Source of the DNA: Mucilaginibacter inviolabilis
GTDB lineage: Bacteria > Bacteroidota > Bacteroidia > Sphingobacteriales > Sphingobacteriaceae
Assembly: GCF_011089895.1 (NCBI RefSeq)
Contig: NZ_JAANAT010000001.1
Span: forward strand, 1,984,001-2,048,000
Length of the DNA stretch: 64,000 nt
Reading direction: 5' to 3'
The notes beneath the pieces were generated by a model. That model saw only the letters and a program-made list of their open reading frames with translations, was not told where the DNA came from and made no database searches. Shown one piece after another: positions 26,545 to 35,045 of this stretch (positions are counted from its first letter, which is position 1; every line of letters starts with the position of its first letter). Both the position numbers and the translations under genes were made by a program.

Positions 26545-28536
26545 ATGAGTGAACTTAATCCCGCGATGCAACTGGCCGCCGATTACCTGGAATCAACCAA
26601 TACGGTTGTTTTCCTTACAGGTAAGGCAGGTACAGGAAAAACCACTTTCCTGCAAAACTTAAAGCATACCTCGAAAAAGAAACTGGCCGTAGCGGCTCCT
26701 ACCGGCGTTGCAGCTATTAATGCGGGTGGCATGACAATCCATTCCTTATTTCAATTGCCATTTGGGCCGCTTTTACCCGGTGGGAATGACCGGCCAGACA
26801 CTCACTATAGCCAGGAAAAGAAGGAACTACTGGATAATCTGGAACTGTTGATTATTGACGAAATTAGTATGGTGCGGCCCGATGTATTGGATCAGATTGA
26901 CCTGATATTACGGAATATTAAAGAATCTTCTCATCCTTTCGGTGGTGTACAACTATTATTGATCGGGGATCTTTCGCAACTAAGCCCCATCATCCGTGAC
27001 GAAGAATGGGTATTATTAAGCCGTCATTATGCCACTCCTTATTTTTTTAGTGCGCTGGCCATGCAAAAGGCATCTTATGTCCGCATAGAACTGAACCACA
27101 TCTACCGTCAAAAAGAACAGGCCTTCGTTGATATCCTGAATGAAGTGCGCAACCAGCAGATCAGCGAGGAAAGTTTAAGGTTATTGAATGCCCGCTACAT
27201 ACCCGAATTCAGACCAACCGCCGATGACCCTTACATTACGCTCACCACACACAACAATATAGCCCAGCAGGTAAATACAGAATTTCTGGAAGCTTTACAC
27301 GGGCAGGAATTTGAATTTGCAGCCACCATACGTGGTGATTTTCCTAAGGATGCCTATCCCACCGAAACCAAACTCAAACTCAAAATCGGCGCGCAGGTGA
27401 TGTTTGTAAAAAATGATGGCTCGGCCGAAAAACTATATTATAATGGCAAGATCAGTACTGTTAGCCGCATAGAGGGTAATACCGTATTTGTTCAATGTAA
27501 CCTGAACGATAAAGAAATTGAGGTGGAAGCCGCGGAATGGACGAATGTTAAATATCAAATGGATGGTGAGGCTATCAATGAAAGTAATGCCGGCAGTTTT
27601 GCACAGATCCCGTTAAAACTGGCATGGGCTATTACTATTCATAAAAGTCAGGGCTTAACTTTTGATAAAGCTATTATTGATGTGAGCGAGGCTTTTGCCT
27701 CGGGACAGGCCTATGTGGCGCTGAGCCGTTGCCGTACTTTATCAGGTATGGTTTTACGTAATCCTATCGGCGCCCATAATATTATCGGCGACCCGGCAGT
27801 CATCCGCTTTAACGAGCAGGCCGTTTTAATCACACCCGATGTTAACACACTTCAGCGCGACCAATTGCTATATGAAAAGTATTTACTCGGTGAATTATTT
27901 AATTTCAGTGCGCTGCAAACCAGGCTCAAAGGTTTCGAAACACTGCTTCCTGACCTGGAGAAAGACATTATCAGCATAGCTGCTAAATTTGCCAAACAGC
28001 TCAATGTAGAACGAAGCGTACAAGCCGCTGCTTATTTTCTCGAAAAACTAACTGCCGCTACCGAAAGCCTGTATCAACAATTACCAGAGTTGATAGGGCA
28101 ATCAAAAGAATTAGCCAAAAAGGCAGACCAGCTTATTGTTTGGTTGATGAACCGGATACGGCTGATGGAATATTTTGCGCAAATTCCGTTTACAACAGCC
28201 TCTTATCTGGACAGAACCAAAGACAAAGCTAAAACCCATGACCGCTCCTACCTGAAGGCACTGAACGCCCCACCCAATGAAAAACTATACGAACAAATGT
28301 TGGAGTGGCGAGAAAAAATGGCAATAAAAGAAAGCATTATGCCCAATATGGTGCTTTCTGAGAAGACCATGTTGGCCATAGCCGAAAAACTACCCGATAC
28401 GCTTAAAGCGCTGAGCACCATCAAAGGAATCGGTGTGCAAAAGGCGACGCAATATGGACCGGACCTGATCAGTTTGATCCGTACCTATCAACATGAATTA
28501 CAAAGTCCCGGAACAGAACAGGTAAGCTTATTTTAA
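26545..28536 (+). CDS. PIF1-like superfamily 1 helicase with C-terminal HRDC-type domain
   Basis: 663 aa. Walker A GKAGTGKTTF at residues 26-35, Walker B LLIIDEISM near 100, the Q-loop region LLIGDLSQLSP, and the late motifs WAITIHKSQGLTF and AYVALSRCRTL typical of PIF1/RecD-like 5'-3' helicases. After the helicase core (about 1-440) comes a helical linker and an HRDC-like domain (about 585-655, ending with TIKGIGVQKATQYG). These enzymes unwind G-quadruplexes and stalled forks. Single gene, divergent from the Cdd1-like operon, ended by a strong bidirectional hairpin. Confidence 0.9.
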   Translation: MSELNPAMQLAADYLESTNTVVFLTGKAGTGKTTFLQNLKHTSKKKLAVAAPTGVAAINAGGMTIHSLFQLPFGPLLPGGNDRPDTHYSQEKKELLDNLELLIIDEISMVRPDVLDQIDLILRNIKESSHPFGGVQLLLIGDLSQLSPIIRDEEWVLLSRHYATPYFFSALAMQKASYVRIELNHIYRQKEQAFVDILNEVRNQQISEESLRLLNARYIPEFRPTADDPYITLTTHNNIAQQVNTEFLEALHGQEFEFAATIRGDFPKDAYPTETKLKLKIGAQVMFVKNDGSAEKLYYNGKISTVSRIEGNTVFVQCNLNDKEIEVEAAEWTNVKYQMDGEAINESNAGSFAQIPLKLAWAITIHKSQGLTFDKAIIDVSEAFASGQAYVALSRCRTLSGMVLRNPIGAHNIIGDPAVIRFNEQAVLITPDVNTLQRDQLLYEKYLLGELFNFSALQTRLKGFETLLPDLEKDIISIAAKFAKQLNVERSVQAAAYFLEKLTAATESLYQQLPELIGQSKELAKKADQLIVWLMNRIRLMEYFAQIPFTTASYLDRTKDKAKTHDRSYLKALNAPPNEKLYEQMLEWREKMAIKESIMPNMVLSEKTMLAIAEKLPDTLKALSTIKGIGVQKATQYGPDLISLIRTYQHELQSPGTEQVSLF

Positions 28537-28593
28537 GCCCCCGAACGGATTTCCCCAAAAGAAATAATTTGATATGTTCTTACCTATGACAAA

Positions 28594-28629
28594 AAAGAGG
28601 CCGTCTCGAACTTTCGAGACGGCCTCTTT
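28594..28629. terminator. Bidirectional terminator between helicase and C1 peptidase
   Basis: 16-bp perfect stem (28594-28609 with 28614-28629), tetraloop ACTT, A run on one side and TTT on the other. It serves the two convergent genes. Confidence 0.9.
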
Positions 28630-28653
28630 ACAATTATTTTCAGTAATAAATTA

Positions 28654-29796
28654 TCAACCGCCAGTATTTGCTATCAGCGACGCAGGTATGGCTTTTTTGT
28701 TTACAACTACCGATATGGTATTTATGGCAAAATAAGGCATGCTCACATATAAATACCCAGCAAAAGGGCTTGCTCCTTTACCCCATGAATTTTTCACTAT
28801 AAAGTACTCGTTGCCTTTGCTGTCTTTGGCAAGACCGGTTATTTGCATCAGGTGATCATCCTGGGTAACCTGTCTGTCAAACAAATCCTGGCGAATTTCG
28901 GCCGTTGGAGTTTTCTCTGTAAAAGTTGCAAAATCTTTTGACTCGTCATCCTTATCAACCCATTTGGCAAACCCTTTTTTCATCTGGAAGCCTTTGTTGC
29001 TCACATCTGCATCCCAGGCAACTGTATAACCTTGCAGTATAGCCTCTTTAACGCTTTTTATAAACTCATCAAGCGGTAAATTATAAAACATGTTGCTGTT
29101 ATAATTATCAGGAACCTCGATAGCAAAAGTGGTATTATAAGGATGATGCTGGAAAGATGTTAACCCTATATAGCCCGAAAGTTTAAGCGGAACAAATTCT
29201 GCCGCGTACGATTTTGGAGTATAGGTTTTTCCATTATAGCTAAAAGTTTCTGGTGGTGCTCCCAGGTAGCTGTTTAAAATTGATTTATAGTTAACTTTCC
29301 AGGATGCTGGAATGGTATCGGGGTTGTTTTTTAACAAATCATCCAGATAGGCTTTTAATTTAGTTTCCATTTGCCCGTCGTGGTTTAATACCGTATCGCG
29401 CCCCACACCTGGATAAATTTCCTGCGGCATAGAACCAAAATTATCAGCAGCAAACATCACATCCTGTTGTATACCACCTTCGGTAAATCGGGTATTACCG
29501 CGCCTGCGAATGTATTTTTCGGCTTTATCTATATATAAATTATACACCGTGTAAACTTCAGAAAGGTCTGGGTCTTTTTCCTTCTTAGCAAGCATTTCAC
29601 TTTCTACAAGCGACGTAGTGGCAAAACACCAGCAGGTTCCGGAGTTACCCTGATTTTTAACCGCCGTTGCCTGGTTGTTTTTAATAATTGTAAACTCGGG
29701 CTTTGGTGTAGCCAGATTAAGTTTAGTATTGGGTTCTTGCGCAAATGCCCCAAAGGACACGGCAGAAAGTACCAAAATTGAAGCTATTTGTTTCAT
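28654..29796 (-). CDS. Secreted C1-family cysteine peptidase (bleomycin hydrolase/PepC type)
   Basis: 380 aa. Signal peptide MKQIASILVLSAVSFGAFAQ. Papain-fold catalytic residues are in place: Gln of VKNQG, Cys55 in GTCWCFATTS, His315 in DDHLMQITG and Asn336 in VKNSWGKG. Sequence between them (KYIRRRGNTRFTEGG, GSMPQEIYPG) matches the aminopeptidase C/bleomycin hydrolase branch, although the usual enzymes are cytosolic and longer. It probably degrades peptides in the periplasm. Stands alone; divergent from the haem dehydrogenase gene. Confidence 0.88.
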   Translation of the reverse strand: MKQIASILVLSAVSFGAFAQEPNTKLNLATPKPEFTIIKNNQATAVKNQGNSGTCWCFATTSLVESEMLAKKEKDPDLSEVYTVYNLYIDKAEKYIRRRGNTRFTEGGIQQDVMFAADNFGSMPQEIYPGVGRDTVLNHDGQMETKLKAYLDDLLKNNPDTIPASWKVNYKSILNSYLGAPPETFSYNGKTYTPKSYAAEFVPLKLSGYIGLTSFQHHPYNTTFAIEVPDNYNSNMFYNLPLDEFIKSVKEAILQGYTVAWDADVSNKGFQMKKGFAKWVDKDDESKDFATFTEKTPTAEIRQDLFDRQVTQDDHLMQITGLAKDSKGNEYFIVKNSWGKGASPFAGYLYVSMPYFAINTISVVVNKKAIPASLIANTGG

Positions 29797-29982
29797 GTTC
29801 TTTTTAGTAAAAGAATAAATGTATCAAACAATTCAATTATAAAAAAACTAAAAATCACTTATCCTATCATTTAAAAACAAAACACCTATAATAAATTAGG
29901 TAAAATAAATGTACCTATCATTAAATGAAACACATAAATTTATCGATTTAACAGCACCAATTATTTCCTAAATTTTAACCTT

Positions 29983-32652
29983 ATGCTAAAACTTTCTTTT
30001 AACCTGCTTTTTGTCGTAGTTTTTTTAGGTATACTTCGATATTTCGCAGGTTCTTTTTTACAAGAAAATCATCCGCAAAGTAAGTATGCTTTGCTAAATC
30101 GAAACCAGGCATCAAATGTCGGGCAAAAAGATACCACACGTGGGCCTGATGGATTAACCATTACCAGGTTTGCCGGCCCTGATCTTACACCAAGTCCGGC
30201 CTGTATAGCAACAGCGCCAACAGGCGAGGTATATGTTGGTGTAGATATGATAGGATCCCTGGGTAAAACTCCCGGGAAAGGAAAAATCATCCGGTTGGTA
30301 GACAGTGACAATGACGGCAAGATAGACAAGCATACAGAATTTGCCGAGGTTGACGACCCTCGCGGTATCCTGGTTATGGGCGATCAGGTTTTTGTAATGC
30401 ACACCGTTTTTTCAAAAGAAACTGGTAAGGCAACCGGGATGAACCTGGAAGTTTTTACCGACAAAGATCATGACGGTATTGCCGACGGGCCGCCAAAACC
30501 GCTTATTGAGCATATCAGTAACGCCCATATGCTGGCCGAACGGGGTACAGACCATGCTACCAATGGCATACGCATGGGTATTGATGGCTGGATATATATT
30601 GCAGTGGGCGATTTTGGGTTTCATGATGCTATAGATCGCAGTGGTAAAAAGCTAACCATGCTGGGTGGCGGTATTGTTAGGGTACGGCCCGATGGAACCG
30701 AAATGGAGATATACACTCATGGAACACGAAATATCTACGATGTTGCTATCGACCCCTATATGAACGTTTTCACCCGGGATAATACCAATGACGGTGGAGG
30801 ATGGAACATTCGTTTTTCTCATCACATCCAATCCGGCGAATACGGCTACCCTGTATTGTTTCAGCACTTTACCGATGAGATCTTGCCCGCCCTGGTTGAT
30901 TTAGGCGGCGGATCAGGCACAGGTTCCTTATTTATGGACGAGCCCACCTGGCCCGAAAAATACAATCATGTACCTATGACAGCCGACTGGGGAAGAAGCG
31001 AGCTTTATATTAACCGTTTAAAACCCGATGGCGCCAGCTTTCAGCAAAAAGAAGAAGAATTTATCCAGTTACCGCAAATTACCGATTTAGATGTAGATGG
31101 ATCCGGAAGGCTCTATCTATCTGCATGGGATGGCGCTGGCTATTCCGGCGATGCAGCTAAAGGCTATGTGGTAAGAGCTGTACCCAATAACTGGACCTAC
31201 AAAGCTTTCCCTGATCTTAAAGCGGCTTCGGCAAGCGATCTGGCAAACTTATTGAAATCAGCAAGCGCAGTGGCCCGGCTAAACGCATCTCAGGAGCTTC
31301 TGAACAGACCAGAAGCAGGTAAACTATCGCTCGAAATTGCAAATGATGCAAGCCTGCCACTATACACTCGCGTAGCTGGTGTTTACACTTACGCCCAGGC
31401 AACCCGCGAAAATGGAATACCGGCATTAGTACTGCTTACGAAGGATAAAGATTTACGAGAATTTGCTTTAAGGGCATTGGCCGACAGAAAAGCCGGTATT
31501 CAAAACGTGCCCATTGAACCATTTTTAGCCGGATTGAAAGATCCATCCGAACGGGTTCATGCAGCGGCTATTATAGGGCTGAACCGCCTGGGCAGGATAG
31601 CCGCGGCGCAGGCCTTATTGGCAACACCGGTTCCGGCTTCTTTTGTGGCGCCAGCCAAAAATGAAGAAGGCCCTCATGCCAAACCGAACTCGCCTATTAT
31701 ACTGCCGCACCTGGCGGTAAGGGCATTGGTGGGCATGAACGCCGTAGATGCTTGTGTTAGCGCGATCGGCACTCCAAACTCAACCCTGGCTTTATGGGCC
31801 TTAAGATATATGTATGATGCTAAGGCCGTTGATGGCTTAATTAAAGCCTATGCCAGAGTGAAGGATGATAAAACTAAAAAACAGATATTGGTAACCCTAT
31901 CCCGCCTTTATAAAAAAGAAGCCGATTATGATGCTTCCTGGTGGTGGGGTACAAGACCCGATTCGCACGGACCAATTTACAAAGGGGTAACCTGGGATGG
32001 CTCTCCGCGGATTGAGCAATTTTTAAAAGCTCAGTGGACAAAATCGAGCCCTGCCGGGAAACAGTTTTTCGCCAATTTAAATGCCCGTCATCAAATGGGG
32101 ATTACAGCGTTTGGCGGTGAAGAAAAAGCTGCCGCCACGAAAGAAGTTAAGATTGACCTGGCCAAGATTACCAACAAGAAAGGCCAGATCGGAAAAACTT
32201 CTATCGAAGATGTCATGATCATGATCGCTAAAATAAAAGGAGATCCTTTAAAAGGAAAAGCCCTTTTTGCGCGTCAAGGCTGCATCGCTTGTCATAGCCT
32301 CACCAGAGGCGAAAAGCTGAAAGGTCCGTTTATGGGACAAATCGGTTCCATTATGACAAGGCAACAAATTGCCGAGTCGATTCTTAAACCAAGCGCGTCA
32401 ATTTCGCAGGGTTTTGCCACCGTTGTGATATCTGCAAAAGGAAACAAAAACTATATGGGTTTTATTACCGAGGAATCGGCCCAAAAAATAGTGATGCGGG
32501 ATATAACGGGTAATGTTTTCACCATCAAAGCTGCTGATGTGATCAGTCGCAAGGAATTGAAAACATCCATGATGCCAGTAGGTTTGGCCAACGCACTATC
32601 ATACGAGGAATTCGCTTCGCTCATTACCTTTCTTTCCCAACAGAAGAATTAA
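29983..32652 (+). CDS. PVC-type haem-binding dehydrogenase-like protein with C-terminal cytochrome c domain
   Basis: 889 aa. N-terminal membrane anchor or signal, then a six-bladed propeller like glucose/sorbosone dehydrogenase (about 55-400; blocks DLTPSPACIATAPTGEVYVG, GIRMGIDGWIYIAVGDFG, HGTRNIYDVAIDPYMN), a helical repeat region resembling HEAT units (about 410-640), and a cytochrome c-like domain with the haem site CIACH at 767-771 and distal ligand Met in a late TSMMPVG. The architecture matches 'putative membrane-bound dehydrogenase' proteins first seen in planctomycetes. Likely oxidises a sugar in the periplasm and passes electrons to the haem. Substrate unknown. Confidence 0.85.
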   Translation: MLKLSFNLLFVVVFLGILRYFAGSFLQENHPQSKYALLNRNQASNVGQKDTTRGPDGLTITRFAGPDLTPSPACIATAPTGEVYVGVDMIGSLGKTPGKGKIIRLVDSDNDGKIDKHTEFAEVDDPRGILVMGDQVFVMHTVFSKETGKATGMNLEVFTDKDHDGIADGPPKPLIEHISNAHMLAERGTDHATNGIRMGIDGWIYIAVGDFGFHDAIDRSGKKLTMLGGGIVRVRPDGTEMEIYTHGTRNIYDVAIDPYMNVFTRDNTNDGGGWNIRFSHHIQSGEYGYPVLFQHFTDEILPALVDLGGGSGTGSLFMDEPTWPEKYNHVPMTADWGRSELYINRLKPDGASFQQKEEEFIQLPQITDLDVDGSGRLYLSAWDGAGYSGDAAKGYVVRAVPNNWTYKAFPDLKAASASDLANLLKSASAVARLNASQELLNRPEAGKLSLEIANDASLPLYTRVAGVYTYAQATRENGIPALVLLTKDKDLREFALRALADRKAGIQNVPIEPFLAGLKDPSERVHAAAIIGLNRLGRIAAAQALLATPVPASFVAPAKNEEGPHAKPNSPIILPHLAVRALVGMNAVDACVSAIGTPNSTLALWALRYMYDAKAVDGLIKAYARVKDDKTKKQILVTLSRLYKKEADYDASWWWGTRPDSHGPIYKGVTWDGSPRIEQFLKAQWTKSSPAGKQFFANLNARHQMGITAFGGEEKAAATKEVKIDLAKITNKKGQIGKTSIEDVMIMIAKIKGDPLKGKALFARQGCIACHSLTRGEKLKGPFMGQIGSIMTRQQIAESILKPSASISQGFATVVISAKGNKNYMGFITEESAQKIVMRDITGNVFTIKAADVISRKELKTSMMPVGLANALSYEEFASLITFLSQQKN

Positions 32653-32682
32653 TTATTTGTTAAACGGACGAAAAATCGTCGT

Positions 32683-32719
32683 AAAAAAAGCTTCTTTGAT
32701 TATCAAAGAAGCTTTTTTT
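32683..32719. terminator. Strong bidirectional terminator
   Basis: 17-bp perfect stem (32683-32699 with 32703-32719) with a 3-nt loop and A7/T7 flanks, between the convergent dehydrogenase and NlpC/P60 genes. Confidence 0.9.
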
Positions 32720-32743
32720 ATATCAAATTGGGTGTATAATTTG

Positions 32744-33268
32744 TTAAATTAACAAGCGGATAACCTGTACAAAGCGACGTTTATACCTTTCGTCCATGTT
32801 GGATATGGTAACGCCATGTTCTTTGCCCGATGTAGAGTGGATAAATTTAAACTCGTCGCTGGAATTGCAGTATACAATACCCACATGCCCAATTCGGCGG
32901 GTATGTTTTTTGGTACCTGTAAACAGGATAATATCACCAGGCCGGGCATCCTCTAATCGTACTTTTGTACCCACACTAATAAACTCGCATGAGGAACGGG
33001 GTACATTAAAGTTAAACTTCTTGAAAACGTAACTCACAAATCCCGAACAGTCAAACCCTACCAAAGGATCAGAACATCTGGAACGATAGCGAGTACCTAA
33101 GAGAGATTGTGCAAAATGCAAAAGCGTATCCGCCGAAACGCTATCCGTTGATAAACTGACATTTACATGCTTTATTTTATGAGCTAATTTAAATCTGCGC
33201 ACATGCGTTTTGGAGAACAGCGATGTGGTAAGGCCTATAAAAAGAAGAAGGATCAAGTATTTACTCAT
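32744..33268 (-). CDS. NlpC/P60 family cell-wall peptidase
   Basis: 174 aa. Signal peptide MSKYLILLLFIGLTTSLFS, then one NlpC/P60 domain. Catalytic triad residues visible: Cys74 in GFDCSGFVSYVF, His128 in RIGHVGIVY and His144 in FIHSTSGK; the ARPGDIILF strand between them is typical. These enzymes cut the D-Glu-diaminopimelate bond of peptidoglycan stem peptides in the periplasm. No extra binding domain is present, so it is a minimal Spr-like hydrolase. Stands alone. Confidence 0.9.
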   Translation of the reverse strand: MSKYLILLLFIGLTTSLFSKTHVRRFKLAHKIKHVNVSLSTDSVSADTLLHFAQSLLGTRYRSRCSDPLVGFDCSGFVSYVFKKFNFNVPRSSCEFISVGTKVRLEDARPGDIILFTGTKKHTRRIGHVGIVYCNSSDEFKFIHSTSGKEHGVTISNMDERYKRRFVQVIRLLI

Positions 33269-33394
33269 ATTGCCCGGGCAATTTATAAAATTAAACTAAT
33301 AGGCAATTAAAAGAATGAACAAGTTTTTTTAAACAATTTGTTAACATTATTTGGGGTTTTTGTCGGATTTCTCGGAGAGATTTGCCTGCGTTAA

Positions 33395-33560
33395 CCTCAG
33401 GGCCCCCTCCGGGAGACCCTGAGGGGACATAAAAGCAAAAGATTTTTAAGTCCCTCCCTCGGGAGGGGTGTGATGGGCTGGTGTAATGGCGGAGAGGGGT
33501 TTCTACGCGCGATGACTACCCTGTTCCATAAACCACTTCCTTCCCCTTCCCGAGGGAAGG
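33395..33560. repeat. GC-rich intergenic element with nested inverted repeats
   Basis: Much richer in G+C than its surroundings. Contains CCTCAGGG (33395-33402) / CCCTGAGG (33417-33424), a CCCTC/GAGGG palindrome at 33454-33468 and TTCCC-GAGGGAA near 33547-33558. It resembles dispersed extragenic repeats of Bacteroidota; with a single copy here, this is inference. An open frame across it is judged spurious. Confidence 0.5.
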
Positions 33561-33591
33561 AATCGCACATGGCCCTGACCCTTTTACGCAA

Positions 33592-33623
33592 ATAAAGTGG
33601 GTTTACATGTAAACCCACTTTAT
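33592..33623. repeat. 32-bp perfect palindrome (GTGGGTTTACA family)
   Basis: ATAAAGTGGGTTTACA followed immediately by its exact reverse complement. The same 16-bp unit recurs as separated arms at 48475-48490 and 48568-48581. Confidence 0.75.
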
Positions 33624-33686
33624 CGCAACAAAACACGTATAAATAATTGTAAATCAATTAATTAAATACATTAAAATCATAAAAAA

Positions 33687-33710
33687 TGTAAACCCATGTA
33701 AACCCACTTT
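33687..33710. repeat. Tandem TGTAAACCCA units touching an amidohydrolase gene's 3' end
   Basis: TGTAAACCCA at 33687-33696 is followed directly by TGTAAACCCACTTT at 33697-33710, reaching the stop codon of the minus-strand gene. Same family as the palindrome at 33592. Confidence 0.65.
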
Positions 33711-35026
33711 TATAGCTTTAAGCCATATTTGTCGCTAAACTTTTTGTAAAGTTGTTTGTGGAGATTATCCAGGTTGATGTTACGGCCTTGTATAAAAGCG
33801 GTTTCCACATCAAGGCCTATCATATCCAGGGCATCGCCTTTGGATATAAAAAGATTGGCGTCCTTTCCGGTTTCCAAAGTACCTGTGGTTTTATCGATAC
33901 CTAATATTTTGGCATTGTTCAGGGTGATCATAGATAAAGCTTGCTCTTTGGTTAAGCCATAGCCTACTGCCTGCCCTGCTTCAAAAGGTAAATTACGCTG
34001 GCGCCAGAAACCTGTACCGGTTAAGCCATAAAGCACGCCACCATCCTGCAGCAACTTGGGTAATTTGTAAGGCAGGTAAACATCATCTTCATCCCTATCA
34101 GGCAAGGCCTGGGTTTCGCGGATAATTACCGGTACATTATTGTCTCTGAGCAGGTCGGTAACCAAGTATGATTCTTTACCGCCCACAATCACAGCAGAAA
34201 TGCCCAAGCGTTTTGAAAATGCAACTGCCTGCCCTATTTCTTTGGCATTATCAGCAATGATGAACAGCTTTTTGGTACCATTAAATAAACCGCGCATAGC
34301 CTCAAAGCGGATATTGGTTACCGCGGGCTTAGCAATTTCTGCATAAGCCTTGGCCTGCTCAAACAGGCTGGTGATTTCATCTACCTTTTTCTGGGCACGC
34401 TGGGTCGGTGTTTCCTGTACAACTCCGGGTACTGGCAACGCTGCCCCCCTCCTTTCGCGACCACTGGCAACCACAGGCCAGTTTAAATGAATAGCCATAT
34501 CTTTTTTATAAGCCGCATCCTCCCAATTCCAGGCATCTAATTGCACCACGGATGATTCTCCTGAAATTATCCCGCCGTTTGGCGTAGGTTGGGCCAATAA
34601 AATACCATTGGAGCGTACCGTAGGAATAACTTTAGAATCGGCATTATAAGCCACTAATGAACGTACGTGCGGATTAAGGTCACCTGTTTCTGTATCGTCA
34701 ACCGTACCGCGGGCACCTTCTTCTATTTCAATTAAACCTAATGTGGTCATTGGGGCTATAAACCCTGGGTACACCTGTTTGCCTGTGGCATCAATCACGT
34801 CGGCATCGGTTACGCTTGGCGCGGCACCTTCTCCAACACCGGTGATCTTACCTTTTACAAAAGTAATGTAACCGTTATTAATTACCTGTCCATTGCCAAT
34901 ATGTATAGTTGCACCTGTAATCACTACCGGTTTTACTTGTGGTTTGGCAGGTGATATGTTTGCCTGCCCGTATGAGAAGGAAATGCCAAGCAATAATCCT
35001 CCTAAACTTAATATAGTTTTTTTCAT
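33710..35026 (-). CDS. Amidohydrolase-family exported protein lacking the HxH metal motif
   Basis: 438 aa from the ATG at 35026, which begins a good signal peptide (MKKTILSLGGLLLGISFSYG); the upstream in-frame extension would overlap the preceding gene. The composite fold of imidazolonepropionase-like amidohydrolases is clear (TGATIHIGNGQVINNG at the start, GTLETGKDANLFISKGD at the end). However the normal PG[FL]xDxHxH motif reads YPGFIAPMTTLG, so the first two metal-binding His are missing. It may be a non-catalytic partner of the larger amidohydrolase encoded 19 bp upstream, with which it forms an operon. Confidence 0.78.
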   Translation of the reverse strand: MKKTILSLGGLLLGISFSYGQANISPAKPQVKPVVITGATIHIGNGQVINNGYITFVKGKITGVGEGAAPSVTDADVIDATGKQVYPGFIAPMTTLGLIEIEEGARGTVDDTETGDLNPHVRSLVAYNADSKVIPTVRSNGILLAQPTPNGGIISGESSVVQLDAWNWEDAAYKKDMAIHLNWPVVASGRERRGAALPVPGVVQETPTQRAQKKVDEITSLFEQAKAYAEIAKPAVTNIRFEAMRGLFNGTKKLFIIADNAKEIGQAVAFSKRLGISAVIVGGKESYLVTDLLRDNNVPVIIRETQALPDRDEDDVYLPYKLPKLLQDGGVLYGLTGTGFWRQRNLPFEAGQAVGYGLTKEQALSMITLNNAKILGIDKTTGTLETGKDANLFISKGDALDMIGLDVETAFIQGRNINLDNLHKQLYKKFSDKYGLKL

Positions 35027-35045
35027 GTTGATTTTAAATGGGAAA

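Noticed and set aside
33397..33657. 86-codon minus-strand frame in the GC-rich intergenic element
   Set aside because: It runs through nested inverted repeats and the 32-bp palindrome, has no family features and no promoter; a repeat explains it better.
33592..33710. Repeated TGTAAACCCA units as a CRISPR array
   Set aside because: Only a few units, both orientations, irregular spacing, no unique spacers of constant length and no cas genes.
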